Source: Flavicella sp964230805 (GTDB lineage Bacteria > Bacteroidota > Bacteroidia > Flavobacteriales > Flavobacteriaceae). Taken from it: a stretch of DNA of 34,680 nucleotides. The notes under the pieces are model-generated. The model did no database searches. It saw nothing but the letters and a program-made list of their open reading frames with translations, and had not been told where the DNA came from. Made by a program: the position numbers and the translations under genes. The DNA is taken from NCBI GenBank assembly GCA_964230805.1, contig CAXRIA010000033.1, positions 1 through 34,680 on the forward strand. Direction: 5' to 3'. Shown piece by piece: positions 23,415 through 32,900 of this stretch; position 1 is the first letter of the stretch, and every line of letters begins with the position of its first letter.

Positions 23415-24767
23415 TCAATCGTTGGCTTTTGCATTCCAAACCAATACGGCTAAAATCATGGAAAGTATGGCTGCTCCTAACCAAAAGATTCTTATTTGTG
23501 AAAAATCATAGGTAATTAACCCGTCTACTAGTAATCCTGAATCTTCTATGTAAATTCCACTCATGACTTCTTGGATGCCCGCTCCTGCGTAACTAGCTAT
23601 TCCTATCAAGCCCATAGCTGCTCCTGCGGCTTTCTTTGGTGCGAGATCTACCGCCATCAAACCTCCGAGAAAAGTGATTAAGATTCCGATAGCAAACCCG
23701 TGTACGATCATTGCTATGGAATCGGTCAATACGTTTGAGTTGGGATACAGCAAAAAGACGGATACGGATGCGACATTGAGAATTCCTGCCACCAAAGCCG
23801 GGACATTTCGACTGCCCTTGAAAAATCTGTCCGATATAAATCCTGAGGCCACCGTACCGATTATTCCGGATATGGCTGTCAATCCTATGATTTGTGCGGC
23901 CTCTACATTGCTATACCCTTTTTCTGCCTCTGCATAGAATACGCCCCAACTCTCTATGGCATAACGGATAACGTACATCAATGCAGATGAGAGTGCTAAT
24001 ATCCAAATGGCCGGATTTTTTAAGATGGCTTTTTGAGAACTTTTTACATTCTCAGGTTTTTTCTCAACAGAATTTTTTCCTTTTTCTTTTTGCTCTAGGG
24101 AGACTACTGATGGCAATCCTCTGCTCTCAGGACTGTCGTAGAGGAATAGCTTTACCATAATGGCTCCTATGATACCGACAACGCCTGCTCCCCAGAATCC
24201 CCAGCGCCATCCGCCGAACCCCATCAACATAGGCAAGAGTGTAAAGGCTATTGCCTTACCGATGTTATGGCTAGCACTCCATGCTGCATAATAAGTGCCT
24301 CGTTCTTTTGCCTTGAACCATCTGGTAAGGGCTACCACGCAAGGAGCTGCACCTTGTGACTGGAACCAGCCACTCAAACCCCAAACGATGATAAACACAA
24401 TAAACACGGGGAAAAATCCTAGGATTAAGTTGGCCAATGCTGTAAATAGCAAACCGATGGAAATAAATTTGTTCACATTTAAATGATCTGATAAGAACCC
24501 ATTCACCAATTTCCCGATGGCATAGGAAAAAAACAATGCGGATCCTATTTGTCCCAGTTGAGCGGGATTAAATATTTCTGCATCAACCAATGGTTTTTTG
24601 ATGACACTTAAGCTTAATCTACAGACATAAAAAAAAGCGTATCCAAACATTGCGGATAGAAATACGCTCCACTTGTCCCTTTTATATTTTTTAATAAGTA
24701 GGCTTTTGTCATTTATCAATTCTTTTGCTGGTGAGGGAGCAAAAAACTTTTGAATTTTTTGTATCAT
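23415..24767 (-). CDS. MFS organophosphate:phosphate antiporter (GlpT/UhpT family)
   Basis: This is a 450-residue inner-membrane transporter with 12 predicted helices. It belongs to the OPA family, which exchanges phosphate for glycerol 3-phosphate (GlpT) or hexose phosphates (UhpT). Evidence is the N-terminal RDKWSVFLSAMFGYAFFYVCRLSLS, GWFQSQGAAPCVVALTRWFKAKERG, ASHNIG, DSPESRGLP and LAPKKAAGAAMGLIGIASYAGAG. The two arginines that bind phosphate in E. coli GlpT (R45, R269) align with R50 in FFYVCR and R268 in YVIRYAIESW, so phosphate-ester transport looks intact. Downstream of two GDPD genes, glycerol 3-phosphate is the most likely cargo; a hexose phosphate is the alternative given galKET next to it. 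The gaps are 42 bases to galK and 76 bases from the GDPD gene. Confidence 0.9.
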   Translation of the reverse strand: MIQKIQKFFAPSPAKELINDKSLLIKKYKRDKWSVFLSAMFGYAFFYVCRLSLSVIKKPLVDAEIFNPAQLGQIGSALFFSYAIGKLVNGFLSDHLNVNKFISIGLLFTALANLILGFFPVFIVFIIVWGLSGWFQSQGAAPCVVALTRWFKAKERGTYYAAWSASHNIGKAIAFTLLPMLMGFGGWRWGFWGAGVVGIIGAIMVKLFLYDSPESRGLPSVVSLEQKEKGKNSVEKKPENVKSSQKAILKNPAIWILALSSALMYVIRYAIESWGVFYAEAEKGYSNVEAAQIIGLTAISGIIGTVASGFISDRFFKGSRNVPALVAGILNVASVSVFLLYPNSNVLTDSIAMIVHGFAIGILITFLGGLMAVDLAPKKAAGAAMGLIGIASYAGAGIQEVMSGIYIEDSGLLVDGLITYDFSQIRIFWLGAAILSMILAVLVWNAKAND

Positions 24768-24843
24768 TTTTTTGTTTTTGAAATTATTTCAGTCAAACTA
24801 AGTTCAGAGTGATTCATGCTATTTGTAACTTCTTTACACTTTT

Positions 24844-25791
24844 TCAGTCATGAAGTCCATTTTTTCTCAGATAGTCCAATAGTAATTGGGGGCGGTCTGT
24901 TTGAATGATGTCAACACCGTTTTCGATAAACCAATTGTAAACAGTCGGATCTTGTACTGCTTTTTCATCATCATGACCTGCATTGTGATGGGGCCATAAT
25001 GCATTTACCCAAATACTGGATCCTCTTTCTCGAATTTTTTTAAATTCTTTTATGAATTGTATGCTATCGTGTTTTACAGTAAATTCGAAAGCGATAGGTA
25101 AAGTATTTGATGATAAATACTCTTGAACAATTGCATTTGCCTCAGTATTGGGTAATTTTATAATGGGCATAAAGTGTACTTTGTCTAAATAATTTCCAAA
25201 TTCTTTTTGAACTTTTAATAATGGTTTTGAGCCTTTAATGACCACTTGATTCTGTGTCCCTGTTTCTTGAATGATTTTATAACACTTATCAAAAATGCGA
25301 TAGCTTTTATCAAGATTAATCAATATTTTATTTTTTGATGTTTGTAATGCTTCTTTGAGCGTTGGTATTTTATGGTGTGTGGGTACTCCTAGGCCATCGA
25401 GTAATTGTAAGGTTTTTAGAGAATCTAGTGTCCACTCTTTTATTTTCCCTTTACCGTTTGTGGTTCTATCTAAAGTTTTGTCGTGCATTAAAACCAAATG
25501 GCCGTCTTTGGTTTCACGAATGTCTATTTCAACCATATCAACCCCCATATCGATACAGTTTTGTATGGCTTGTAATGAATTTTCCGGAGCATTACGCCAA
25601 TCCCCACGATGAGCCACTACAATCACTTGATTGTTTTTAGAATCTTTTAGATTTGTTATTTTTTCTTGAATTGAAATGAAATTTGATTTGCCATTCACGT
25701 TGTTTATTTTTTTTGAAGTCGTTTTATTTTCACAAGAGATCAATAAAATGACGATCATCAAAATTGGATACAAGTTTAATTTCAAATGCAT
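24844..25791 (-). CDS. Glycerophosphodiester phosphodiesterase lipoprotein
   Basis: This 315-residue GDPD hydrolyses glycerophosphodiesters to sn-glycerol 3-phosphate and an alcohol, with a divalent metal. A signal peptide with lipobox LLISC (Cys 20) predicts a lipid-anchored envelope protein. The catalytic set is complete: HRG (61-63) with APENS (68-72), metal ligands in EID (88-90), and the second His in MHD (102-104), followed by KTLDRTTNGKG. The C-terminal VDIIQTDRPQLLLDYL is the typical last barrel strand. It lies 51 bases after the propeller lipoprotein gene and 76 bases before the transporter. It differs from the other GDPD of the locus by lacking a PKD domain. The alcohol group it accepts cannot be read from sequence. 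Confidence 0.93.
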   Translation of the reverse strand: MHLKLNLYPILMIVILLISCENKTTSKKINNVNGKSNFISIQEKITNLKDSKNNQVIVVAHRGDWRNAPENSLQAIQNCIDMGVDMVEIDIRETKDGHLVLMHDKTLDRTTNGKGKIKEWTLDSLKTLQLLDGLGVPTHHKIPTLKEALQTSKNKILINLDKSYRIFDKCYKIIQETGTQNQVVIKGSKPLLKVQKEFGNYLDKVHFMPIIKLPNTEANAIVQEYLSSNTLPIAFEFTVKHDSIQFIKEFKKIRERGSSIWVNALWPHHNAGHDDEKAVQDPTVYNWFIENGVDIIQTDRPQLLLDYLRKNGLHD

Positions 25792-25842
25792 GATTTTTAG
25801 GTTTTTAATTTTATTTTAGGATTGGGAATTAAAAAGATGTTT

Positions 25843-27336
25843 TTACCTTCCTGTATGTTTTGCATCTTTAGCATACATGGGCCAACCACCAGTTTGTAAA
25901 CCAGTAGCTTCCGTTTTTAAAGCATATACTTTACCAATATCTCCTTGATTGGCTGCTACATATATAGTACCATCAGAACCAATGGCAACTGAAGAATGAA
26001 TTTCATTTCCAAGTTTTACGACTTTGTATAGATTTAAACCATCTGAGTTTACAACGTGAAAGAATCCATTTGTGTCCCCAAAGTAAAGATTGCCGTCATT
26101 ATCAATAGCAGGTACAACTTCAATAGGCCCCTTTGCTGAATAAGACCATTTTTCTGTGCCGTCAGGATTATAAGCAATCATTTTTTCTTCGTAACCACCA
26201 AGATATATCGTACCATCTGCAGCTATTGATGGACCACCTTGAGCTGCTTTTTCAGGCAAGTCTTTTTGCCACTTTATTGTTCCATCAGGATTGATTGCCA
26301 ATAATACCCCCCCTGTTGCTGTTTCACCAGAAAAATAAATAGTATCATCTGGACCAATTGCAGTTGCACTAGCAGTCCAAGTTCCGTAATTGATACGCCA
26401 TTTTTCAGTACCATCAGGTTTGATTGCATAGAAATTGTCATTTGTTGATCCTATATAAATAGTACCATCTGAACCTATTGCCGGAGTTGCGTTAAATTCT
26501 GAACCACTTTCAAATACCCAATTAGCCACAGTTAAACTTTGATTTACTGAATGGAAACCCTTACCACCCTTATCATGACCGGCGATATATACAGAGCCAT
26601 CTGCACCAAATGTTGGGCAGGTGTACCTGACTCTTGCATCTAAATTTATTTCATTTTCAATAACACCAGTTGTTGAATTTAATACAAAGGTGGTTCTACT
26701 ATAGAAAGATGAGGTATATAAATTGCCACTTGGACCAATAGAAGGAGATGATCTAATTTGATCTGATTTTTGTTCACCACCTTCTAGGAATACTTGTTCC
26801 CAAACTTTTGCACCGTCTTTTATAGCATAGAAATCAGGACCTTGGTTTTCTCTTATTGCTTGATTAAAACCTATGTATACTGTTCCATCGTCAGATACTG
26901 CAGGGTTTGAGTGGTTTAATTCACCATCTAAATCAATGCTCCAAAGCGTCTCAGGTGGAGCAATGTTTGCCAATGGGTCATCAGCTACAACAACCTCTTT
27001 TGAAAAAATGTCACTTTTACTACCGGTATTATCAGTGGCAATTAACGTTACCATATAACTACCTCCAAATTGGTAAAAGTGATCAGGGGATTGATCTGAG
27101 GATCTTTGAGTATCCCCAAAATCCCATTGCCAGGCAGTTATAAAACCATCAGGATCTTCAGATAGGTCTATAAATTCTATTTTTTGATTTGCTTCAAATT
27201 TTTCTGCGGCTACAGAAAAATTGGCTGTAGGAATCATTGTAGAAGTAGGTTTGCCAATTTCATTTTCCTCACAGGATACGAATAGCATACATAAAAACAC
27301 CAATTGTGTAATTCTATAGATTATGTTATTTTTCAT
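25843..27336 (-). CDS. Lipoprotein with PKD domain and eight-repeat PQQ-like beta-propeller
   Basis: This is a 497-residue envelope protein of unknown exact role. The signal peptide ends in FVSC (Cys 22). A PKD domain covers about 35-117 (AWQWDFGDTQRSSDQSPDHFY). The rest is a PQQ-like propeller with eight copies of a strand pair such as PAIGSDGTIYIGS, most followed by FYAIKPDGTEKW-like sequence, ending in GGWPMYAKDAKHTGR. Calcium-binding-like DxDG turns are common. No catalytic motif is seen, so binding rather than catalysis is likely. In SusCD loci the lipoprotein genes next to susD often encode surface ligand-binding proteins, and this one may do that job, or organise the GDPDs. It is only 4 bases from the PKD-GDPD gene, so the two are surely cotranscribed. 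Confidence 0.85.
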   Translation of the reverse strand: MKNNIIYRITQLVFLCMLFVSCEENEIGKPTSTMIPTANFSVAAEKFEANQKIEFIDLSEDPDGFITAWQWDFGDTQRSSDQSPDHFYQFGGSYMVTLIATDNTGSKSDIFSKEVVVADDPLANIAPPETLWSIDLDGELNHSNPAVSDDGTVYIGFNQAIRENQGPDFYAIKDGAKVWEQVFLEGGEQKSDQIRSSPSIGPSGNLYTSSFYSRTTFVLNSTTGVIENEINLDARVRYTCPTFGADGSVYIAGHDKGGKGFHSVNQSLTVANWVFESGSEFNATPAIGSDGTIYIGSTNDNFYAIKPDGTEKWRINYGTWTASATAIGPDDTIYFSGETATGGVLLAINPDGTIKWQKDLPEKAAQGGPSIAADGTIYLGGYEEKMIAYNPDGTEKWSYSAKGPIEVVPAIDNDGNLYFGDTNGFFHVVNSDGLNLYKVVKLGNEIHSSVAIGSDGTIYVAANQGDIGKVYALKTEATGLQTGGWPMYAKDAKHTGR

Positions 27337-27340
27337 TTTG

Positions 27341-28453
27341 TTAATTGTTTAAATGTTCTTTTACCAAAACGGGGAAATCCGTTTGTATAATATTACCAGC
27401 TAAGTTGCTTATTTCAATCACTTCCGAATAGTTGTCATCTAAAGGAGATTTTGTTGTGTTTACATACGCATTTATAAAAATAAACCAACCTTTTGCTTTG
27501 GCTCTAGTCACAAAATTTTGGTTGAAAGTTTCAGACTGGAAATGGGCGACTTTTATTCTATTGTCATTTTCAAATTGACTGAATCTGTCTTCATTACTTA
27601 TTATTGGCATTGCAATTACATCTGAATCTTTATTAAATGCAGACTTTGTGACACTAACTCCTTGCGTGTAGAATAAAGATTGTTTGATCATGCCGTATTG
27701 TTTTACGACAGGGTATATTCTATCGAATGACACTTTGTTGTCGCTTATGTCGAAATCAAAATAGATTTTACCTCTACCTAAATGTAATGCTTGTTGTAAA
27801 GTGGGAATAGTTTCACTTGTTAAAACACCATGATTGTTTTTTAGTCTGAGTTGTTGTAACTCTGACAGTGTGAAGTCACTTACTTCACCAGAACCATTGG
27901 TTGTCCTATCTAGTGTACGATCGTGCATTAAGACAAATTTCCCGTCCCTTGTTTGTCTTACATCAACTTCAACCATCTCGATGTCTTCATCGATTGCATC
28001 TTGAATTGATTTTAAAGAATTTTCTGGGGCGTTATTTTGATATCCTCTATGAGCACAGGTTAGGATTCTATTTTCTTCTAATTTTTCTAGCAAGCTTTTT
28101 CGACCTTCTATGTTTTCTGTGAAAGCAACAGCGATTTCTTTTGTAAAACTGCTTTCACTGTCAACATTGGTAACTTTTAATACGACACGAAATGTACCCT
28201 CTCCAATGGTAGAATAAGTGTGTGTAGGACTTTTGTCTGTAGAGCTATTCCCATCCCCAAAGTCCCACTCAAAAACTGAATTCTCATCAATACCAGAAGA
28301 GGTATTTGAAAAATGAATGGGTTCATTGGCAAAATAGTCACTTTGCTGAATTTCGAAAGAGGCATTTACTTGATTTACCATGGGCTCATCAGAGCCACAA
28401 GAATTTAAAATTAGGAAAAAAAGAATACCAAAAAGCTTGCTGTAAGATCTCAT
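27341..28453 (-). CDS. PKD-domain glycerophosphodiester phosphodiesterase lipoprotein
   Basis: This 370-residue lipoprotein (lipobox LILNSC, Cys 19) has a PKD domain at about 28-112 (EWDFGDGNSSTDKSPTHTY) joined to a GDPD domain from about 130. The catalytic residues are complete: HRG (135-137), APENS (142-146), EVD (162-164), MHD (176-178), then DRTTNGSGEVSDFTLSELQQLRL. The last strand is NIIQTDFPVLVKEHL. PKD domains in secreted enzymes usually act as spacers or help bind polymeric or surface-bound substrate. It lies directly after susD (18 bases) and 4 bases before the propeller gene, which also has a PKD domain. It probably makes the first cut at the cell surface or in the periplasm, but its side of the outer membrane is not certain. 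Confidence 0.92.
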   Translation of the reverse strand: MRSYSKLFGILFFLILNSCGSDEPMVNQVNASFEIQQSDYFANEPIHFSNTSSGIDENSVFEWDFGDGNSSTDKSPTHTYSTIGEGTFRVVLKVTNVDSESSFTKEIAVAFTENIEGRKSLLEKLEENRILTCAHRGYQNNAPENSLKSIQDAIDEDIEMVEVDVRQTRDGKFVLMHDRTLDRTTNGSGEVSDFTLSELQQLRLKNNHGVLTSETIPTLQQALHLGRGKIYFDFDISDNKVSFDRIYPVVKQYGMIKQSLFYTQGVSVTKSAFNKDSDVIAMPIISNEDRFSQFENDNRIKVAHFQSETFNQNFVTRAKAKGWFIFINAYVNTTKSPLDDNYSEVIEISNLAGNIIQTDFPVLVKEHLNN

Positions 28454-28471
28454 AAAATTTATATGTTCTAA

Positions 28472-29884
28472 TTAATAACCAGGATTTTGTTCCATACTAC
28501 CAGGATCACTGTTCAATTGGTCTAGAGGAATGGGAAGCAATAAATCATTTTGATCAATTGTGATGTCTAAACCAACAAAATTCGTAAAATGATCGTTCAT
28601 TACTTGAACAGGATTTCCCAATCTTTTTAAGTCAAACCATCTGTGGTTTTCATAGAAAAATTCGTGTCTCCTCTCTTCTAATAATGCCTCAGAAAACTCT
28701 TCTTGGTTTGTAATTGTGGCAGAAGTTAAATTTGGCAAACCGGCTCTTGTCCTAATTCTATTAATCAATTCAAAAGCTTCGCCATCTGCAACAAATCCTA
28801 TTGAATTTAAAGCTTCAGCAAGTGATAGTAGGACATCTGCATACCTAAAAACAATGACATTATTATCTCCGTCATCTACGATGGCTCTATTGTCATCAAT
28901 GTATTTTGTAGAGATGTAAACGGTAGGGTCTAAAGGATCTTGGACAATTTCATTTTTACGCAAGTCACCCGCTTCAAAAGAGTTTAATAAGTCTTGTGTA
29001 ATGATGTTATTTCCTTTAGAACCAGGGTTTTTTTGAGAATTAAACCGCGCTGCAAAGAGGCTTCCCTCTTCATCAACATTTATGCCAGATTGAAACTGTA
29101 CCTCAAAAATGGAAGCGGCATTGTTTTCGTTTTCAATACCAAATAAATCGGCATAGGTGTTTATAAATGGATACTCGTCAATAGCTCGCAGTGCAGTTTC
29201 CGCTTCTTCAGGATTGCCAAGAGTTAAATGCGCTTTCCCCAAAAGGAGGAGACTAGCAGCTTTATTTGCTCTACCGATATCATTGGATTCTGGCAAAGCA
29301 TTTGAAGCTTCCTCTAAATCTTTGATTACTTGATCAAAGATTTCTTGCACGCTAGCCCTTCCTTGTCCAAAATAATCTGTAGGGTTTGTTGTTTCTTGAA
29401 GTACCAAAGGGACACCACCATACAAATTTACCAAGTTGTAATATACCAGAGCTCTTATAAATTTCATTTCTCCTTTTCTGGTTTCTTTTAAAGTACTCTC
29501 CATATCAGGAATGGCATCAATTCTATTTAGGACAATATTGGCAGCTTGAATTGTAACATAAGAATCGACCCAAGTTTTTCTAAAGACAGAATTTGTAGTC
29601 ACTCTGTTAAACAAGTCAACATCTCCAAAACCACCCGAATTAGAAGGTTCTTCTTCAAAAGTATTGTCTGATCTCGTTTCCATAAGAATATGGTAATTAA
29701 AACCGTACAAACCATTTTTTTGAAGCCCACCATAAGCGGCATTTACTGCAGCTTCAATATCTGAAGCATTTTTATAAAAATTTTCTACTGTAAATCTATC
29801 TTCGGGAGCCGTATCTAAATCATTTTCGCAAGCTGTCAAAATGATGCATGCAAGCAATATTTTAATATAATTTGTTATTTTCAT
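28472..29884 (-). CDS. SusD/RagB-family nutrient-binding outer-membrane lipoprotein
   Basis: SusD proteins form the lid over their SusC channel and bind the ligand at the cell surface. The 470-residue protein has the lipobox LTAC (Cys 19) and the usual ENDLDTAPEDRFTVENFYKNASDIEAAVNAAYGGL start, tetratricopeptide-like helices in the middle, and the conserved C-terminal block ALLEERRHEFFYENHRWFDLKRLG, ending LLPIPLDQLNSDPGSMEQNPGY. Length is slightly below the common 500-550. It follows susC by 17 bases. The ligand cannot be read from sequence; the genes downstream point to a phosphodiester. Confidence 0.95.
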   Translation of the reverse strand: MKITNYIKILLACIILTACENDLDTAPEDRFTVENFYKNASDIEAAVNAAYGGLQKNGLYGFNYHILMETRSDNTFEEEPSNSGGFGDVDLFNRVTTNSVFRKTWVDSYVTIQAANIVLNRIDAIPDMESTLKETRKGEMKFIRALVYYNLVNLYGGVPLVLQETTNPTDYFGQGRASVQEIFDQVIKDLEEASNALPESNDIGRANKAASLLLLGKAHLTLGNPEEAETALRAIDEYPFINTYADLFGIENENNAASIFEVQFQSGINVDEEGSLFAARFNSQKNPGSKGNNIITQDLLNSFEAGDLRKNEIVQDPLDPTVYISTKYIDDNRAIVDDGDNNVIVFRYADVLLSLAEALNSIGFVADGEAFELINRIRTRAGLPNLTSATITNQEEFSEALLEERRHEFFYENHRWFDLKRLGNPVQVMNDHFTNFVGLDITIDQNDLLLPIPLDQLNSDPGSMEQNPGY

Positions 29885-29901
29885 TTTCTATTTTTTTTGA
29901 G

Positions 29902-32900
29902 TTAAAATGAAACGTTTAATCCTAAAACAAAGGATTTGTTTAGAGGATAAACTCCTTGTGTGTCACTTGGAGCAAGTGGATCGCCATTATCTCTTTGCTC
30001 TGGATTAAAACCTTTGAAATCTGTGAAAAGAAAAGGATTTGTTGCCGTCACATAGAGCCGTAATCTCGTTAGGTTTATTTTTTCTAAGATGTTGTCAGAG
30101 AAATTATACCCCAATGTGATATTTCTAACTCTGAAAAAAGAGCCGTCTTCTACAAATGCAGATGATACATTTGCTCTTCTTCTTTCTTCTGATTGTGTGT
30201 AATCAGGTCTTGCTAAAAAACCGTCTGGATTGTTTGTCGGGTGCCATCTATTTTCATAATAATATTGAAATTGATTGGAGAACCCTTGACCATTTGAGGC
30301 ATTCCTTACGGTTCTAGATAACACATTTACGCCTTGAACCCCATCTACAAAAACATTTAAGTCAAAGTTTTTATATGAAAATCGATTGTTCATACCGTAG
30401 GTAAAATCGGGTAATGTAGCTCCCAATGACTGTCTGTCATCGTCGTTAATAATACCATCACCTGACGTGTCAACAATTCTCCAATCTCCAACCCTAACAT
30501 CAGTCCCACTTTGTGCAGAAGCATCTATTTCTGCTTGAGATTTGTAAATACCATCAACTTGATACCCAAAAAGTTCCCCTATAGAATTCCCAATTTTAGT
30601 AATATGAGCACCCTCAATAATCTCCGTTTGCCCTGATCCCAATTCTTTGACGGTATTTTTAATGGTCGTGAAATTAATGCTGGAACTCCATAGGACACCG
30701 CCCAAATTAATCTCTGAAGTAGAGAGAACAATTTCTAATCCTTTGTTTTCCATCTTGCCGACATTTTGTAGAGATTCTGTAAAGCCAGATTGTAAGGGTA
30801 CAGGAACATCCAGTAGCATATCTTTAGTTTTTGCAACAAAATAATCGACTATTAAATTCCATTTGTTATCGAACAAGCCTAAATCAAAACCAATATTATT
30901 GGTAACGGATGTTTCCCAGGATAAGTCAGCATTGGGAGAGGTACTTGGAATTTGACCAATAGCTAAACTTCCATCTATGAATCCATTCAGGTTTTTAAGC
31001 GTTGCGATAGATCCAAAATCTCCGATTTGGTCATTTCCTGTTTGTCCCCAGCTGTATCTTAATTTTAATTTAGAGACAAAAGTATCTTCTGGAAAAAATA
31101 GCTCATTACTGATTACCCATCCGGCAGAAAAAGAAGAGAAGCTACCAAATTTAGTAGCTGCCCCAAAACGAGAGGAACCATCTCTTCTGGTGGAGGCAGA
31201 AATTAAATATTTAGAATCGTAATCGTATTGAACTCTACCAAAGTAAGAGATTCGTACCCACTCTGAAATTCTTTTATCGGATGTTGTTTCAGCGGTACCG
31301 GCAATATTGGGAATATTGTCACTATCCAAATTAGGAGCGTCTACAAAAGTACGGGTTGAATTTTCTTTTTGATACGAATACCCTGCCAAACCATTAAAGT
31401 TATGTTTGCCGATGCTTTTGTCATAGGTAAATGTATTTTCTGTAATAATATTTTGTCTAACTAAAGTACGTTCTGTAGCCCATGCGACGGTAGCATCTAC
31501 ATCATTTCTATAACTTCCAATTGAAGCAGGTCTAAACGTTTCTCTTAATGAATAATCATAATCACCACCCAATAAGGTTTTAAATTTTAGGTCTTCAGTT
31601 ATTTGATATTCTAAAAATGCATTACCAAATAGTCTGAATTTATTTCTTTCATCTTTGCGCCGTAATGCGATGGCCACAGGGTTCTCTGCTAAGGCACCGT
31701 CTGTACCACCATTGTTGTGCCATCGAATCTGTTGACTAATATTTAGTTCGCCTTGGTTGTTGTATGGAGTGAAAAAAGGTTCTGACAATATGGCCTGCTG
31801 CAAAGGACTATCGGTCCATCCCTCCGTGATGCGATTGTTGTTTGAAATACTGGGGGTCAAGTCTAGTCCAAAAGATAATTTATTGTGGAATTTTGTGTTT
31901 AAATTAATTTTGGCAATATATCTTTCAAAATCAGAACCAATCATGATACCCTCTTGATTGAAATAGCCACTAGAAAGATACCAGTTTGTATTCCCTGACC
32001 TACCAGACGCAGATATATCGTAACTCTCGATTCTACCTTTTCTAAAAATATCATCCAACCAATCGTTATCTGTTAAACCGGGAGTGCCTGATAAGTACTT
32101 GTCTAAATTTGAAGGAATTAAATGTCTAGAAGCGGCACCTTGTGATAGTCTTGTCGCATGGCTGTCGTTTTCATTCCTATTTGCAGGATCTGCAGATACA
32201 TAACCCCAATCTCTTGCTTCTTTCACAACTTCGGCAAATTGGTATGCATTCATAAATTTGGGTTGATTTAGAACTTCTTGAAACCCAGCATACGTATTAA
32301 AGTTAAAAGTAACTTTATCAGATTTTGCTTTTTTTGTGGTAATCATGATAACACCATTTGCACCTCTAGAACCATATATAGCAGTAGAAGCGGCATCTTT
32401 TAAGATATTCATCGACTCTATATCATTTGGATTAATAGCATTGATGTCACTCCCTTCTGTTAGAGGATAGCCATCCACTACGATTAAAGGAGAACCACCA
32501 GCTGTGGCTGTGCCAATTCCCCTAACATTTATTGTAGAGCCAGCACCAGGTGCACCATTAGAAACTATTCGAACACCTGCGACCCTTCCTGCAATAGCAT
32601 CATCAACACTACTCACAGGTAATTGACTTATATCTTCAGACTTTACGGAAGCGACAGCGCCAATTACTTTGGATCTTGAAAGTTTGCCATAACCGATAAC
32701 CACAATCTCATCAAGAGTCGCAGCACTTTCTTCCAATACGATTGCGAGATCCGATTGTCCGTTCACAGGTATTTCAAGGGTTGAAAATCCAACGTATGAA
32801 ATAACCAAAATGGCATTTTTGTTCGACGTACGCAGCGAAAAACCACCATCAAAATCGGATTGAGATCCATTTGTAGTACCTTTTTCTAAAATAGTCGCTC

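Noticed and set aside
25910..26900. Repeated DNA segments (ACCATCAGGATT-like) suggesting a tandem repeat or CRISPR-like array
   Set aside because: The repeats are imperfect, in frame and spaced like beta-propeller blades, so they are explained by the protein fold.
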